Of a stretch of DNA of 64,000 bases, positions 13,576-22,854 are shown piece after piece. The notes under the pieces were generated by a model. The model saw only the letters and a list, made by a program, of their open reading frames with translations. It was not told where the DNA came from and made no database searches. A program made the position numbers and the translations under genes. Within the stretch, counting starts at the first letter, position 1. The number at the start of each line of letters is the position of its first letter. The DNA lies in assembly GCA_029204225.1 (NCBI GenBank), contig CM055100.1, positions 55,941,278-56,005,277 of the forward strand, in the 5' to 3' direction. This DNA is from Diphasiastrum complanatum (taxonomy: Eukaryota; Streptophyta; Lycopodiopsida; Lycopodiales; Lycopodiaceae).

Positions 13576-13631
<56 letters not shown>

Positions 13632-13993
13632 AAAATCCATATAAGTCGTGATGTTATCTTTGATGAATCCAAGATGTATGAAGACGAGGATGTTGAGAAG
13701 ATAGATACATCTAGTGAGAAAGATGGTATAGTGAGGATACCTCCTGACGATGATCCATTCATTGACCTTCCAAGTGATGAACATGAGGATACATCTCAAG
13801 ATACTACTACTCAACCTCAAGAGACAGGTTGGAGAGGTAGAGACAAACCTTTTGGTGCAAGAAGGATTGAAGTTGCAGGTGACAAACGCAAGGAGATGGA
13901 TGTACTGTGGGATACATTTTCACCAGGAAGCCGATCACCTGACAGGAAGCTCCCTAAGTGGTTTGAGAGATTGTTGGAGAGCCGCGACATGGA

Positions 13994-14067
<74 letters not shown>

Positions 14068-17000
14068 TGTTCAAACAATAGTATTCTCTAAAAACTTTCT
14101 AGTGAAAGCAAGAGCAGCTAAAGGTGATGACAATGGATGTCTCCTCTCTACAAAAAGTGAACTACAACCACAAACAAAATGTTGTTGTCAAATAGGTATC
14201 CTTTGCAACATTGCAAATTTTGAAAGTAGTTCAATTCATCAATACATAGCTCCAGCATGGGGTAATAAAGTGACTCACCTCGATCATCTGGCCCTCTGTG
14301 CGTGTGTGTCTCAATATACGTTTGTTGGTGTTCACAAACACCAACCGCCTGCACTACAGCCTATTCCTCTTTTGTGTGTGATACAAGGCCCAAGTGCTCC
14401 AATTCCGCGCTCAGGCAGACGCTAAACAATCATGTGAAAGGACTCTCTCAACCAATTGCTCCACCATGTCACAAGCCTCAGCATATCCTCCCTCAACTGA
14501 CACTGCTCTCCATCAAATGGCCACTGGAAGTGCTCAAACCAGCCGTGGTGCTATGTTCCTAAGCAGTGAGCCTATTGGCAAAAGAACCATGGCACGCGTC
14601 AATCCACTAAATTCACACACATGCATTGAAGCAATTTTTCAAATATATCTAGTCCGGGCCATACACGCTCAGTGTACTCCACCCATCCCATGTGCAGCTC
14701 CGGATCATCCAAATCTCTGGTAGAACGCCACAAGGGGTGCAACATGTGGGCTACGGTACAACTTTGTGTATCTTATACCGACCTTTGAAAACATTAACTT
14801 TTGTTCAAAACACTTGTTCTTTGACAGATCATACCTTGACATCAAGGGTCATAATTTGTAACTTTGTATGAATGAAAACATATATTAACATGAATATTGA
14901 TGAAATTTTGACATGATATAGGGCAAAGTGTGAGGCTAAACTCTTATTAATGTCAATTTTGTCATTTGGAGGCCTCTTCCTTATTTTAGGGGAGTTGAGT
15001 CCTTTTTATTCCTCTCTAAAACTTGAAATACATTGGGCCTAGGAGGTGCTACGAGTCTCTAAATGGGGCTCCACAAATACTACGTGTTTCTACATGGGGC
15101 CTTAACCCTTCACTCTTCAATATCCTTCAAAGCCCTTCAGTTTCATATGACACTTGAGTTTCTTTCTCCAAGTGTTTGGCTTTCCAGGTTCCCATGACCC
15201 TTGGTGGCGGCGGGTGGTTGATTATCCATGAACTGAAGAGTCATTGTATAGCTATATCATAGTCATTCCCTATTGGAAATTGATTATTTGCAACATCAAC
15301 TATTGCAATCTTCTCCTCTCTTGTAGTCTCTCTTTCCTTTAAGCTTGACTGTTATTAGTCTAGGTGTAGTTTATAGCCTTCTTGGTAAAAAGAGTTGACC
15401 AACAAGCCTTCTAATAGACTTCCAATAATAATTCTTAGCACTTGAAATGTCTGATGGTCATATCTATCTCCTCACCATAATGTTTTGCAAAAAACTTTTT
15501 TCTTTTAAGGCAGAAAATTAATAACCAAAGCAATCAAACAGTCTAGAAAAACCATGTCATTGAACAATATACATGTTCTATGTGAAATATTTCATGTTAA
15601 ATTCCAAAAAGGATACGGAGTTCTAAACAGCATTATGAGACTCGAAATGCTCACATTCCGAGACAAACATTCCAAAACATTTAGGGATCAACGTGTGCTT
15701 CTAACTAGTCATGCAACTACCATTTGTATTACCTAACTACAAGTTGAGAAACCATTTGATGCACACATTGTTGTGGTCAAATAGGATTTTGGAAGTTGAC
15801 AATAATAAATATGAAGTATCAAAAAAACAAAGAAACAATTTCCAACCAGGTAGGCCAAAAAACTATGGCCAACAAGCTAGTCACTACATTATCTTAAGTA
15901 AGTCAAAAAGGAATCATTGGGTAATCAAGCTTAATTATCTCATGCAAACCAGCAAAATATAAAACTGACAAGGGATAAATTATGTGGGGAAGGAAAGAGA
16001 GGAAATCGTTACCAGCAAGAGGTTGCTAAGATGAATGTGAATGCAGGAGTAAGATTCTCGATTGCTGATATAATCGAAGCAGGCATGTAGGTCGGACTGG
16101 TCACATAATTCACCTGATTAATGACTACCCTGATTGCAAGAAAGAGAGAGAGAAATTAGAAAAATCCTCATACATAATTTGAAGTGAATAATTTCTAGCC
16201 TTAATTGAGAAATCTCACCCTATCGAACCAAGGATAAAAAGTCGGCATATAGTAGAAAATCGAAGATCGGGACGACGGTCTCTGCAAGTTCAACAACAAA
16301 ATTGTGTAAAAATTCACAAACAATTTGAAAAATCTCCAAAACAGCACTTGCACTTATATTGATACAATGCATCAAAGATACCCGGGACATGATGATCATA
16401 TTTTTACGTTTAAATAGAATAGGCTCCTTATTTATATTGATAGAAGGGTCTCAGAGGTAGCCCAATACTTTGTAATTCAAGCCTGGAACGTTTAGTTCTG
16501 TATACAAGAATTTACAAAATAATTGTTCTTTTTCAGAAGAAAATTGCTTTGTACAGAATGTGGAAAAGTTATAATAGGAAAAAAAAACGTTCTATAAAGG
16601 TACTTGGATGTTACGGCAAAGTTAAAATCAGTTTGTGGCAGTAATCGACCGCATCTCTAACTACGCTGCAAATAACAGAAGGTATTCATGTATTCATGTA
16701 TCTATTGCAAATTTTGAAGTGTGTAATTACTAAAACCTAGCTCAATTTTCAGCCACGCCTGTAGTATTACATTGAACCCCCTAACCCTAATTTTTGAACA
16801 AGCATAAAATAGTACATTGATTGTGAATATTACACCTAACCCTGATTTTCAAACCAAACTACAATATTATACTTAGAGGAAGATTAAACTCACTTCTCTA
16901 CAAAATAGGCCACTGGAGCAAGCACCAGAAAGGCGACGCAGTTTTGCACGAAGGGGAACACGAAGCGGCTCACATTCTGCACCTGCACGAGACGCATTGA

Positions 17001-17099
17001 GAGGTTGAAGCCCGCGGCTCCAAGCTGCGCCACTGCAAGCGCCGCGTTCAGCTTCACCCTGTCTGAAAAATCATAGTAGTAAGAAGGCAATTCCGCCAT
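1..17099 (-). CDS. WAT1-related (EamA/MtN21-type) membrane transporter, 7 exons visible, 3' end off window
   Basis: Predicted multi-spanning carrier of the plant drug/metabolite exporter family (EamA domains), which moves small metabolites such as auxin or amino acids across the plasma or vacuolar membrane; the substrate cannot be read here. Exons in transcript order: 17099-16894, 16281-16219, 16129-16013, 1149-861, 686-528, 435-281, 80-<1. All introns are GT-AG and all phases match, giving at least 356 residues with no stop. Family landmarks in order: N-terminal hydrophobic block ending APVAYFVEK, then NQVNYVTSPTY and LTPAFTF, LEEVNLRRLDGQAKV, SLYQGPA, VPILTRYPA, the YRGGPVIVAAYQP motif and a final GGVLVVSGIGLVVWG helix. 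Length fits the family (about 350-400). The start ATG at 17099 is the first in frame and begins the usual short cytosolic N-terminus. The third intron is about 14.9 kb and full of transposons. The gene looks intact within the window. Confidence 0.9.
1150..2700. other. Intron 3 of the WAT1-related gene, acceptor-proximal part
   Basis: Intron sequence between the exon 4 acceptor (TTCAAG|G at 1150) and the first transposon. It is AT-rich with A and T homopolymers near 1280-1500. I see no convincing reading frame, RNA gene or repeat family in it. Confidence 0.6.
3041..3319. repeat. Composite (GT)n/(GA)n microsatellites with telomere-like words upstream of the hAT-A transposase
   Basis: (GT)n at about 3041-3070, (GA)n at about 3083-3126 and 3143-3174, (GT)n at about 3181-3199, then TTAGGGTTT words at 3220-3260 and a further (GA)n at about 3259-3319 that abuts the transposase ATG. 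These arrays create long spurious RERERE or SLSLSL reading frames. Confidence 0.95.
3320..4982 (+). pseudogene. hAT-A transposase (BED finger + DUF659), truncated
   Basis: The start is the ATG at 3320, just after a (GA)n tract. A BED zinc finger follows (WHCPFCRKQF ... VRAHL), then a Pro/Ala/Ser-rich linker, then the DUF659 catalytic region with YGCSIVADGWTDRRRRPLIN and, in exon 2, VTDNASNCRDMG and TPCAAHSLD. These are the D-containing blocks typical of plant hAT transposases. Intron 1 is 4285-4389 (GTAAAT..ATAG), joining VVQ to VVTDNAS. A second intron starts at 4614 (GTAAGA) and resumes near 4698 at LDLKKPARTRFAF, but the expected acceptor reads CAA rather than CAG. A frameshift follows near 4770, after which the frame holds FHEILFMEPFWIDMQQLMDV up to a stop near 4947. 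The C-terminal dimerisation domain is missing, so the copy is dead. Confidence 0.8.
6306..6468. mobile_element. Short non-autonomous relative of hAT-A (MITE-like)
   Basis: Starts CAGGGATGCGCGTCCGGGTCGG and ends GTCCGCCACCTTAG. The interior is an A/T homopolymer stretch flanked by GTCCGGACGC-type inverted words. It lies between a (TA)n array on the left and the 8-bp spacer ATACATAT on the right. It has no coding capacity. Confidence 0.65.
6477..7340. mobile_element. hAT-B non-autonomous element (0.86 kb)
   Basis: Terminal inverted repeats start CATAG: the left is CATAGTTCCCTGTGGTGCC and the right reads, on the other strand, CATAGGTCCTGCGGTACTGG. Both ends carry several GGTACCG words, as in the larger element at 7706-13344. 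The left flank is ATACATAT and the right flank ATATATAT, compatible with the 8-bp target duplication of hAT elements (7 of 8 match). The interior contains an inverted pair around GAGCTTCAAG/CTTGAAGCTC-like sequence (6624-6650 and 7160-7180) and no transposase. Confidence 0.7.
7341..7408. repeat. (TA)n array between hAT elements
   Basis: About 68 bp of alternating A and T between the right end of the 0.86 kb hAT-B element and the next hAT-A relative. Similar arrays lie at 2713-2729, 6281-6305, 7682-7705, 13345-13399, 13578-13628 and 13996-14064. Confidence 0.95.
7409..7681. mobile_element. Short non-autonomous relative of hAT-A (MITE-like)
   Basis: Begins CAGACATGAGGGTCCGGGCCG and ends GTCCGCCATCCGCTTCCTTAG. 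The interior alternates T/A homopolymers with GGACGCGTCC-type words and can fold back on itself. It is flanked by (TA)n on both sides (7341-7408 and 7682-7705). It is non-coding; the polyphenylalanine/lysine frames are artefacts of the homopolymers. Confidence 0.7.
7706..13344 (-). mobile_element. hAT-B: 5.6 kb hAT-superfamily transposon with GGTACC-rich ends
   Basis: The left end reads CATAGTACCCCGTGGTACCGC. The right end, on the other strand, reads CATAGGTCCCGCGGTACTGG. Each end carries an array of GGTACCGC/GCGGTACC words over about 100 bp (7706-7810 and 13270-13344), a candidate set of transposase binding sites. Both flanks are pure (TA)n, so any 8-bp target duplication is hidden. A transposase gene runs on the minus strand from about 12953 to 8621. 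The stretch 7811-8620 is largely non-coding and holds degenerate short repeats based on ATGGGGACAGGTACA and GAGCAGACC. Confidence 0.75.
8621..12953 (-). pseudogene. hAT-B transposase: BED finger, DUF659, dimerisation domain and AT-hook tail, broken
   Basis: Order from the N-terminus: BED finger at 12953-12780, with an in-frame TAA (12849-12851) between its two cysteines; Pro-rich linker (12700-12100); DUF659 with YGCSIMSDGWTDVRRRPILN and VTDNATNCIQMG plus TPCAAHDIDLL (12030-11500), with no introns where hAT-A has two; LDLRKPAPTRFAF (about 11400); then WETRWNYFHRSIHSVAHMLHPLF (10980-10850). The hAT dimerisation block CAASVCERNWSTWALIHTRRRN (about 10520-10450) follows between GT-AG introns. After it come a coiled segment, an acidic Gly/His-rich part and a Pro/Ala-rich tail with two AT-hooks, KRPGRPKG (about 8920-8941) and GRRGRPRR (about 8855-8880). 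Lesions: TAA in the finger, one extra G in a run of nine (11712-11720), a GA-repeat slip (about 10125) and TAG at 9832. Confidence 0.8.
13345..13399. repeat. (TA)n array between hAT-B and a hAT-A relative
   Basis: About 55 bp of alternating A and T, directly abutting CATAG-type and CAGGG-type transposon ends. Confidence 0.95.
13400..13577. mobile_element. Short non-autonomous relative of hAT-A (MITE-like)
   Basis: Begins CAGGGATGAGGGTCCGGGCC and ends CATCCGCTTCCTTAG. The inverted subterminal words GCATCCGGGGGTCCGGACGC and GCGTCCGGACCCCCGGATGC face each other across an A/T homopolymer centre, making a strong hairpin. (TA)n lies on both sides. Confidence 0.75.
13578..14064 (+). mobile_element. 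Ty1/copia pol linker fragment bounded by (TA)n arrays
   Basis: Frame from about 13630 to 13995 encodes SRDVIFDESKMYEDEDVEK and then an acidic/basic linker (DDDPFIDLPSDEHED ... RKEMDVLWDTF). SRDVIFDE is the hallmark at the end of copia integrase, before the reverse transcriptase. Neither integrase core nor reverse transcriptase is adjacent. (TA)n arrays at 13578-13628 and 13996-14064 mark both edges. Confidence 0.6.
14285..14765 (-). pseudogene. hAT transposase C-terminal fragment (third copy)
   Basis: On the minus strand it reads VAHMLHPLWRSTRDLDDPELHMGW-type sequence from about 14757, then after stops and a shift RNWSTWALYHTQKRNRL and RRLVFVNTNVY (about 14400-14330). These match the region before the dimerisation domain, and that domain itself, of hAT-B in this window (SVAHMLHPLF and CERNWSTWALIHTRRRN). 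Several stops are present. No ends are recognisable. Confidence 0.7.
14770..16012. other. Intron 3 of the WAT1-related gene, donor-proximal part
   Basis: Runs up to the donor CTG|GTAACG at 16012. No convincing reading frame, repeat or RNA gene is visible. It has moderate AT content and no microsatellites. Confidence 0.5.
16013..17099 (-). CDS. WAT1-related gene, exons 1-3 (5' part)
   Basis: Exon 1 (17099-16894, 68 codons plus 2 nt) starts MAELPSYYYDF and encodes transmembrane helices 1-2. Its donor is GAGAA|GTGAGT. Exon 2 (16281-16219) encodes the basic loop DRRPDLRFS and the next helix, ending ATAGG|GTGAG. Exon 3 (16129-16013) carries INQVNYVTSPTY and the LTPAFTFILA helix, ending TGCTG|GTAACG. 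Joining exon 3 to the exon at 1149 gives a W codon and the family-typical run from the LTPAFTF helix into LEEVNLRR. This is strong evidence that the two distant blocks are one gene. Confidence 0.9.
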
Positions 17100-17480
17100 G
17101 GCTTGAGAGCAGGGCTACAGCCCCGACGATCCTTCACCTTCACCTTCACCTTCACCTTCTCCTCCTGCAGCAACATCAATTATTGCACCCTTCTCTCTCT
17201 CTCTTTCTCTCGCTCTCTCTCTCCCTCCGTCTGTTTCTTAACCCTGGTTAGAGTGTATGAGTACGAAATTTGACCATGGTTCAGGTACCCCATTAATCAT
17301 GTCCCTTGGGGACTCCTCACATCTCATAGGCACCTCACCATTCTTGGGATAGCGTATCATGCACGCACCACCACAGGGATAGCGTATTATACACCACAAC
17401 TACCATGGCAGTGGTGGGTTACAAAACGGTAAACATAAGTTATCGCTTTCTTTGTGGGGAGTAGACTTGAACTCGGGCCT
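17100..17480 (-). promoter_or_regulatory. 5' UTR/promoter region of the WAT1-related gene
   Basis: Immediately upstream of the ATG (17099) are a CCTTCA hexamer repeat (about 17136-17162) and CT-rich microsatellites (about 17190-17232), which are GA-rich on the coding strand and typical of plant 5' leaders. A 30-bp direct repeat (GGGATAGCGTATCATGCAC / GGGATAGCGTATTATACAC) sits at about 17346-17400. No clear TATA box could be assigned. Confidence 0.4.
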
Positions 17481-18900
17481 TCCGCTCACAAGTACCACGA
17501 TGGGCAACACAAAATCCAACTCAAACATAAATACATAGGACGTTCTAAGAGCTCGAGGTGTCCTCCACATAATCCAAAGCGTTTGTTGTTTTTTTCATCT
17601 AAATTGGTAACTGATATGGTCTAAAAGAGATGACGCGATAAAGGTAAGCCCTTTAGAATGAAGGGCTTACCTGAGAAAGGTTGGAGGTTGACTCCCCTTT
17701 TGGGTGCTTAATTAGTCTTCAAGGTCTTGGGGCATTGGCTTTCAGGAACGTAAAATATTCATGATCGAAGATATGATCACAATGAGCGCCAACGTGAATC
17801 TAACGGACAATCTATACGCTTTGAGGAATATGACGTAAAAGTTTAGAAAGCACACACTTTTATGGATAGACTCAAACATTTCCATCACAAATGACGAACT
17901 TCATGATTCAAATGATAACAAGATACTAACAAAATGATAATAAACTAACAAAAATAGAATGTAGGAAAAAGACAAATGTACAAATATAATTAGAAAGTAA
18001 GGGTGAATTCCGAAAATAATAGTATTTCACAAGACCATCGTAGATAAGAAAGTCCAAGATATTTTATGAAAAATAGGAAATGTTAAAGTAAGTTATGCTT
18101 TATACACTATGAGATTAGGTGATAGATTTTCATGTTTCTAGTTGACTTCTTTTATTCAAGTTAACAAAGGCAAGACAAAAATACAAAAATAATGATATTA
18201 ATTACAATTTGAGCACTTGAGATTACGTGGGAAGAGGTCCAGACTTCGGACCCTTAAACCTTGGGTATTCCATCACATAATGTCACTAGAGGTTTTTCCC
18301 CAACTCAAAATCTAATAAAGTCAAAATGCAACAGATTATAAAATACAATTAGAACTTGACAAGTGTCATGGAGAGACCTTCCACCAAAAGGTTCATACAC
18401 TATGTGTTAGGTGTCGAGTGGTTATCTTTGAAGGGTTTGTGTGTTAGAATATCGCTTGCAATATTTCAGGGGAGGGGTTGAGAATGGAACACACATGAAG
18501 ATTACCCTAGGTGAGGTGTATCTAAAATACAAAGGCAAACTTGTCATTTGACATTACATGTCATGTACTACATGCAATTAGCCCATGAGCTTAATAATTG
18601 CAAGGTTAAATATAGTCATGGAGCTAAATTAGAATGAAATAATCAATAGGGTAGTTAATAAGATGGCTTGAACAATGCTATATTTTTTAAAGTGAGACTA
18701 CATTAATGGTTGTAAGGCCTAGTTTAGCTAAATAAGGTCCTAAATCCATAATAGAGGCACAAAAGACCACTACAAATAGTTGAGGTCATGCTAAACTTGG
18801 AGGCTATTCTAAATTTGTCTTTTTTCTTTGAGAGCTTTCTTGATGTATTTTGTAGTTCATGTGCCTAAAATCACATGAGAGCTTGATCATGCTCTAGATT
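17480..18900. other. Intergenic, nothing recognised
   Basis: AT-rich sequence without a supported gene, RNA or repeat family. Confidence 0.5.
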
Positions 18901-18932
18901 GAGGCTCTAGTAATTTAATATTTTTTTCTATT

Positions 18933-19190
18933 TTGGTATCTGCTATACAAGAGAGCATACAAGAGAGTGTTGCTAGTTTGGACAAAGTCCTATCTACCAT
19001 AAAAGAGACTATCGTTAATTCAAACAAAGTCCTATCTGCTATAAAAGAGAGTATCACTAATTTAGTCAAAGTCTTATTTGCTCTCCAAAATATGATGACA
19101 AATTTCGAATATGCATTCAGTAATATGTCACAAGAATTAAATGTTCATCTTAATTTTGGTCATACAAATATTAAACCTTTGCATCCATAA
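18933..19190 (+). other. Open frame with 42-bp (14-residue) coiled-coil repeats
   Basis: The frame encodes three tandem 14-residue units, LDKVLSTIKETIVN, SNKVLSAIKESITN and LVKVLFALQNMMTN, with hydrophobic residues at heptad spacing. The DNA units (AATT..CAAAGTCCTATCTGC.ATAAAAGAGA) are still about 80% alike. I do not recognise the protein. Given the surroundings it may be part of a retroelement gag region. Confidence 0.4.
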
Positions 19191-19383
19191 ATGGCAATCC
19201 TTATTTTGCTATGATGATCCCATCACAAAGTTTTCTTTAATCCGCGGACAATCTTTCAAGCCAAAGTTGGGTATCGATCGAGATGTCTTGAACAAGCAAG
19301 ATCTTAAATATTTTGATGGCATTGATGTTCTTGAGGAAGGGAAGAATACCATTAATGGCAAAGCTACTAGTGCTAATTCTTCT

Positions 19384-19830
19384 TTAACAAAGACAAATTA
19401 ATATCAGCAAAGCACCAATGGACAAGTTGATGAAGATCAATTTAAAAAACAAGATCAAGTTTTGTTTGAGAGCCTTATCTGCAAACACACCTATAGCAAA
19501 TAGGGAAAGATCACACACCACCTTAGATTCATTATCATTTGCTGTAAAAATGAACATTATAGGTCCTACATAAGGTGTGAGATGTGAGAAATACTCCCTC
19601 TTGCCCAACATGTGGGAACTTGCCCCACTATCAATCCAGCATGGATCTTCTCCTTTTACACTTGATGATGAGAAACTTGACATCATGAGAGAAAGCTCAT
19701 GATCACTTTCCTCCTCTTATTTGCTTATGTTGGCTTGACTTTGAGCATTCTTCCTCTTGAATCACTATGAGGCATAATGCCCCATCTTGCTACAATAGTA
19801 GCACATTGTCATGGCCATATTCAGCTAAGG
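19384..19830 (-). mobile_element. Ty1/copia gag zinc knuckle and protease fragment
   Basis: On the minus strand near 19800 is CYYCSKMGHYAS, a CCHC-type knuckle broken by a stop. Then comes WIDSGASSHMLGKREYFS (about 19655-19600), the aspartic protease active-site region of copia polyproteins (DSGAS). It is truncated after the protease start, with no integrase or reverse transcriptase adjoining. Confidence 0.7.
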
Positions 19831-20039
19831 ACATGGAATGGTCCTAATATGGTAGGCCGACCATTAGGCATTCGAGATTGTTGGTCACGCCATGATTTAA
19901 TTCCATGTCAAGGCCAGTTTGTGTTTAATAACCTTGAGAGGACCCAGACACTCTAATTGAGACACATGGAGTATTGCATCTGAAGAAACAAAGTGTTTCT
20001 GAATACAAAGCCTTGCTAGCTTGCGGCCCCTCGACTGAT

Positions 20040-20200
20040 GAACATGTTCACAAAACTCGAGCATCTGAAGACACGAAACATGAAGAGTTTCGCAAACACG
20101 AAAGTCAACGAAGACGAAGACCAACATGTTCGCGAACTCGAACATCTGAAGACGCGAAACACGAAGAGTTTCGCGAACACAAACGATCCACGAACGAGAT
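20040..20200. repeat. Two tandem copies of an approximately 83-bp CGAA-rich repeat
   Basis: Units begin ACATGTTC(A/G)C(A/G)AAACTCGA-like and contain CATCTGAAGAC(A/G)CGAAACA(T/C)GAAGAG. The second copy carries palindromic TTCGCGAA words. The copies differ mainly by C/T and G/A changes, as expected of old methylated repeats. This is probably part of a retroelement LTR. Confidence 0.55.
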
Positions 20201-20249
20201 TCCCTTGCGGTCTTATACGAGAGAAAGGCGAACGAGGTAAATGAAACCA

Positions 20250-22850
20250 ACGGTGGAAACGAAACTCGTTCTGTCCTCACGCTCCAAGGAGTACCACCAG
20301 AGATCACGCAAGTACCAAAAGTACAGAGATCTGACCTGTCAGCAGATACTCCCTAGGTCGTGGCTAAACTGCCACTCTTGTAGTTCTCTGGTTAGTTGTA
20401 GATGGTTAATCACTCTAATCTTAGATTTGCATAGAGAGACTATACTTACTGAATGATACTTGACATATATCAATAGGATACACATTGTGTAACCAAGCAA
20501 GAAAAGAAGAACAAGAAGTAGTCTGATGCTAGTAAGCAGAAGATGAACATAGACAGAAGCTTCGCCTGCATGCGAGAAGACAATTCTGTCTAGGATCAGA
20601 AGATCCGATTGTCCGCTAGTAAAGCGAGACTACTACTCGTGAGAGAACCGTGCTTCTCTCATGCCAACGCACTGCGTAGATTCGCATGCAGTGGCCTGAA
20701 GAAATCAGAGAAAATCAATATAGATTATTTTCTGGTTGTGTCTGATCTTGAATGTCGAATGCTTATGCTGTTTATTTTAATATGTGTGAGTTTTCTTGTT
20801 CCCTTTGAATTCCGCACCTTAGTTGAAATGAAGTCGAGTGCTATATTAATTTTATGAACGTAGATCAGTAGTACCTGACTACCCTCTGGATGATTGTAGG
20901 AGTGTTTCAGCTGGCAGTGTTCAGCGAACGCATCTGGACTCCATCCGAATCTCGAAGGAGAGTCGCGAATGTTTCGTGAATTTTTCTTCTCACGATTCTC
21001 ATCATTCGTATCGGAGCACCCGCTCGACTCCCAACAGTGCTATCGGAGCGCTGACTCGATTCTCTTCAGCATGTACGTGTGACAAATATAGGCAGGGGGA
21101 TAGACAGGAGGACTGCATAAAGAGGTGTGATCTATTTATAGTTGACTTGCATGAGGGTTGCATTGTTTCATGCATAGGACTCTACTCTCTATATAACGAG
21201 GTAGGGATTCTCCTGTCGACATATGGGGTTTAGATTACCAGTTTCTCTCTTCTCCTCTAGCTTTCACATGGCATGGCTTGGGGGCTTTGATCTAGGATTG
21301 GTTGGGCGGTTTGGCTCCATAGTCTCTCTTATGGTGTTCTCCTATCCTCATCTTAGGGGTTATCCTTTAGGGTCTGGTATCAAAGTATGGCTAAGATGCG
21401 GTCTTGGATAGGAGTGGAGGCAAGCTCTACATCGGATTTGGAAGGTTGGACACTTGGAGTTACATCCCGGTTGGAGTGCTGTTTTCTCAAGGGAATTTTG
21501 TAGTTGGATTCACTAATTCCGGCTTGAGGCATGCTTTTCGAAATTGTTGGTAGAGTGCTCTTCTACATGATCGGTTTTGGTGAAAATGCTAAGAATTAGT
21601 GTGAATTCATTCTTAATTCTCTGTTTTGGTTTTGGTTTTGGTTGAGGAACCTTTTAATGGTCTGGAATGATCTGCTCAATAGCTTGTTTTTTGCTTGGTT
21701 GGGATAACGTAACTCAGGCCATAATGTTCTAAATCATAACATATTGGTTGAGTTCATAGATGAATGGAGAGTGAATCTATTTATCCCGTGTGTATGAACT
21801 GCTAACTGTAATGACATGATTTCTATGAGTGCATGTGGAGGGTCAGAAATTTGTTTAAACCGAAATCCCCCTTAGATCCTGCTTATAACAGTCCACCTCC
21901 CTGGAGATTTCGTTCCTTGTGGGGCGCTGGTGATTTTTTTAAACCCTGTTCTAAATGTGTTTTATGCATTCCAGGAAATGGAGATCAACTGGATCCTTGT
22001 GGGGTTGAGCTGTCAGTGACAGGACTGCAGCCATGGATTTATTTTCCCAGAGTTGGCAGCAGAAAAAGGGGAAGAAAGAGCACTTGTCAAGCCTCTTAGT
22101 GTGGCCGTTGAGTAGTTTCTCCGTCCAGAAGCGTGCATGATTTGAAATATCCCCATTGTTGTATCTCCTGTGATTTTGACAGCTTGAGGTTGGTATTTGC
22201 TCAATTCAGTGCAGCGATGGTAGAAACAATCTGGCTGGGAGGCTGTTGCAGCTGAACACCTAATGAGTTGGTGTGAAGGAATGGATCGCGGCCAGTGACT
22301 GATCAGAATCTGGCATGCAGCTGATCAAACTCTGTTTTGGCAGCGATGGCAGCCCAATTTGAGCACTTGCTGAGGCCATGTGTGAGGATAGCAGGTCAGC
22401 CATGTGTGGCACGATCTATGGCCTATTCTTGACAGTGGGTGAGTGCCCTGGCTGTAGCGAGGAAGTGAAGAGTGGAGAGGCGTGAGCAACCTGCTATGGG
22501 GATATGAGCCCGAATAGCCATTGCGGCTGTAGCCGCCAGGGGGGTTCAATCTAAATCTTTTGGATATGAACCTTAGGATTACTTGCAACCCTTGTAAAAA
22601 GTTTTGAGTCAAGTGTGGCCTTGCATGGGATTTTCGAGAATTGAAAATTCTAGAAAATCTTATGGCTTTTGCTTAGTTAAGAGACTTTGCATGAGTTTTT
22701 CTTTCATGTTATTCGAGTAAACCTCTCTCTGGTTTAGAGTTAACCTTGGATTGTTTTGCATGCGAAGGGAGCTTGTGAGTTGTAATAGGCATTATGACAT
22801 CGGCTACTCTTCTAGTACGACATGGAAAATAATTAGGTCTAGTATGGAAA
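20250..22850. other. Retroelement-like mosaic without recognisable genes
   Basis: Contains primer-binding-site-like words: GTGCTATCGGAGC after CCCAACA (about 21030-21050) and TGGTATCAAAG (about 21366). These suggest ends of old LTRs. No reading frame here matches gag or pol convincingly. Confidence 0.35.
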
Positions 22851-22854
22851 CCCC

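Noticed and set aside
14102-14723. Plus-strand frames around 14.1-14.7 kb as a gene
   Set aside because: The minus strand reads as a hAT transposase C-terminus; the plus frames have no domain.
18930-19190. The 42-bp repeats as a CRISPR-like array
   Set aside because: The units are contiguous and protein-coding in style, without spacers, and the genome is eukaryotic.
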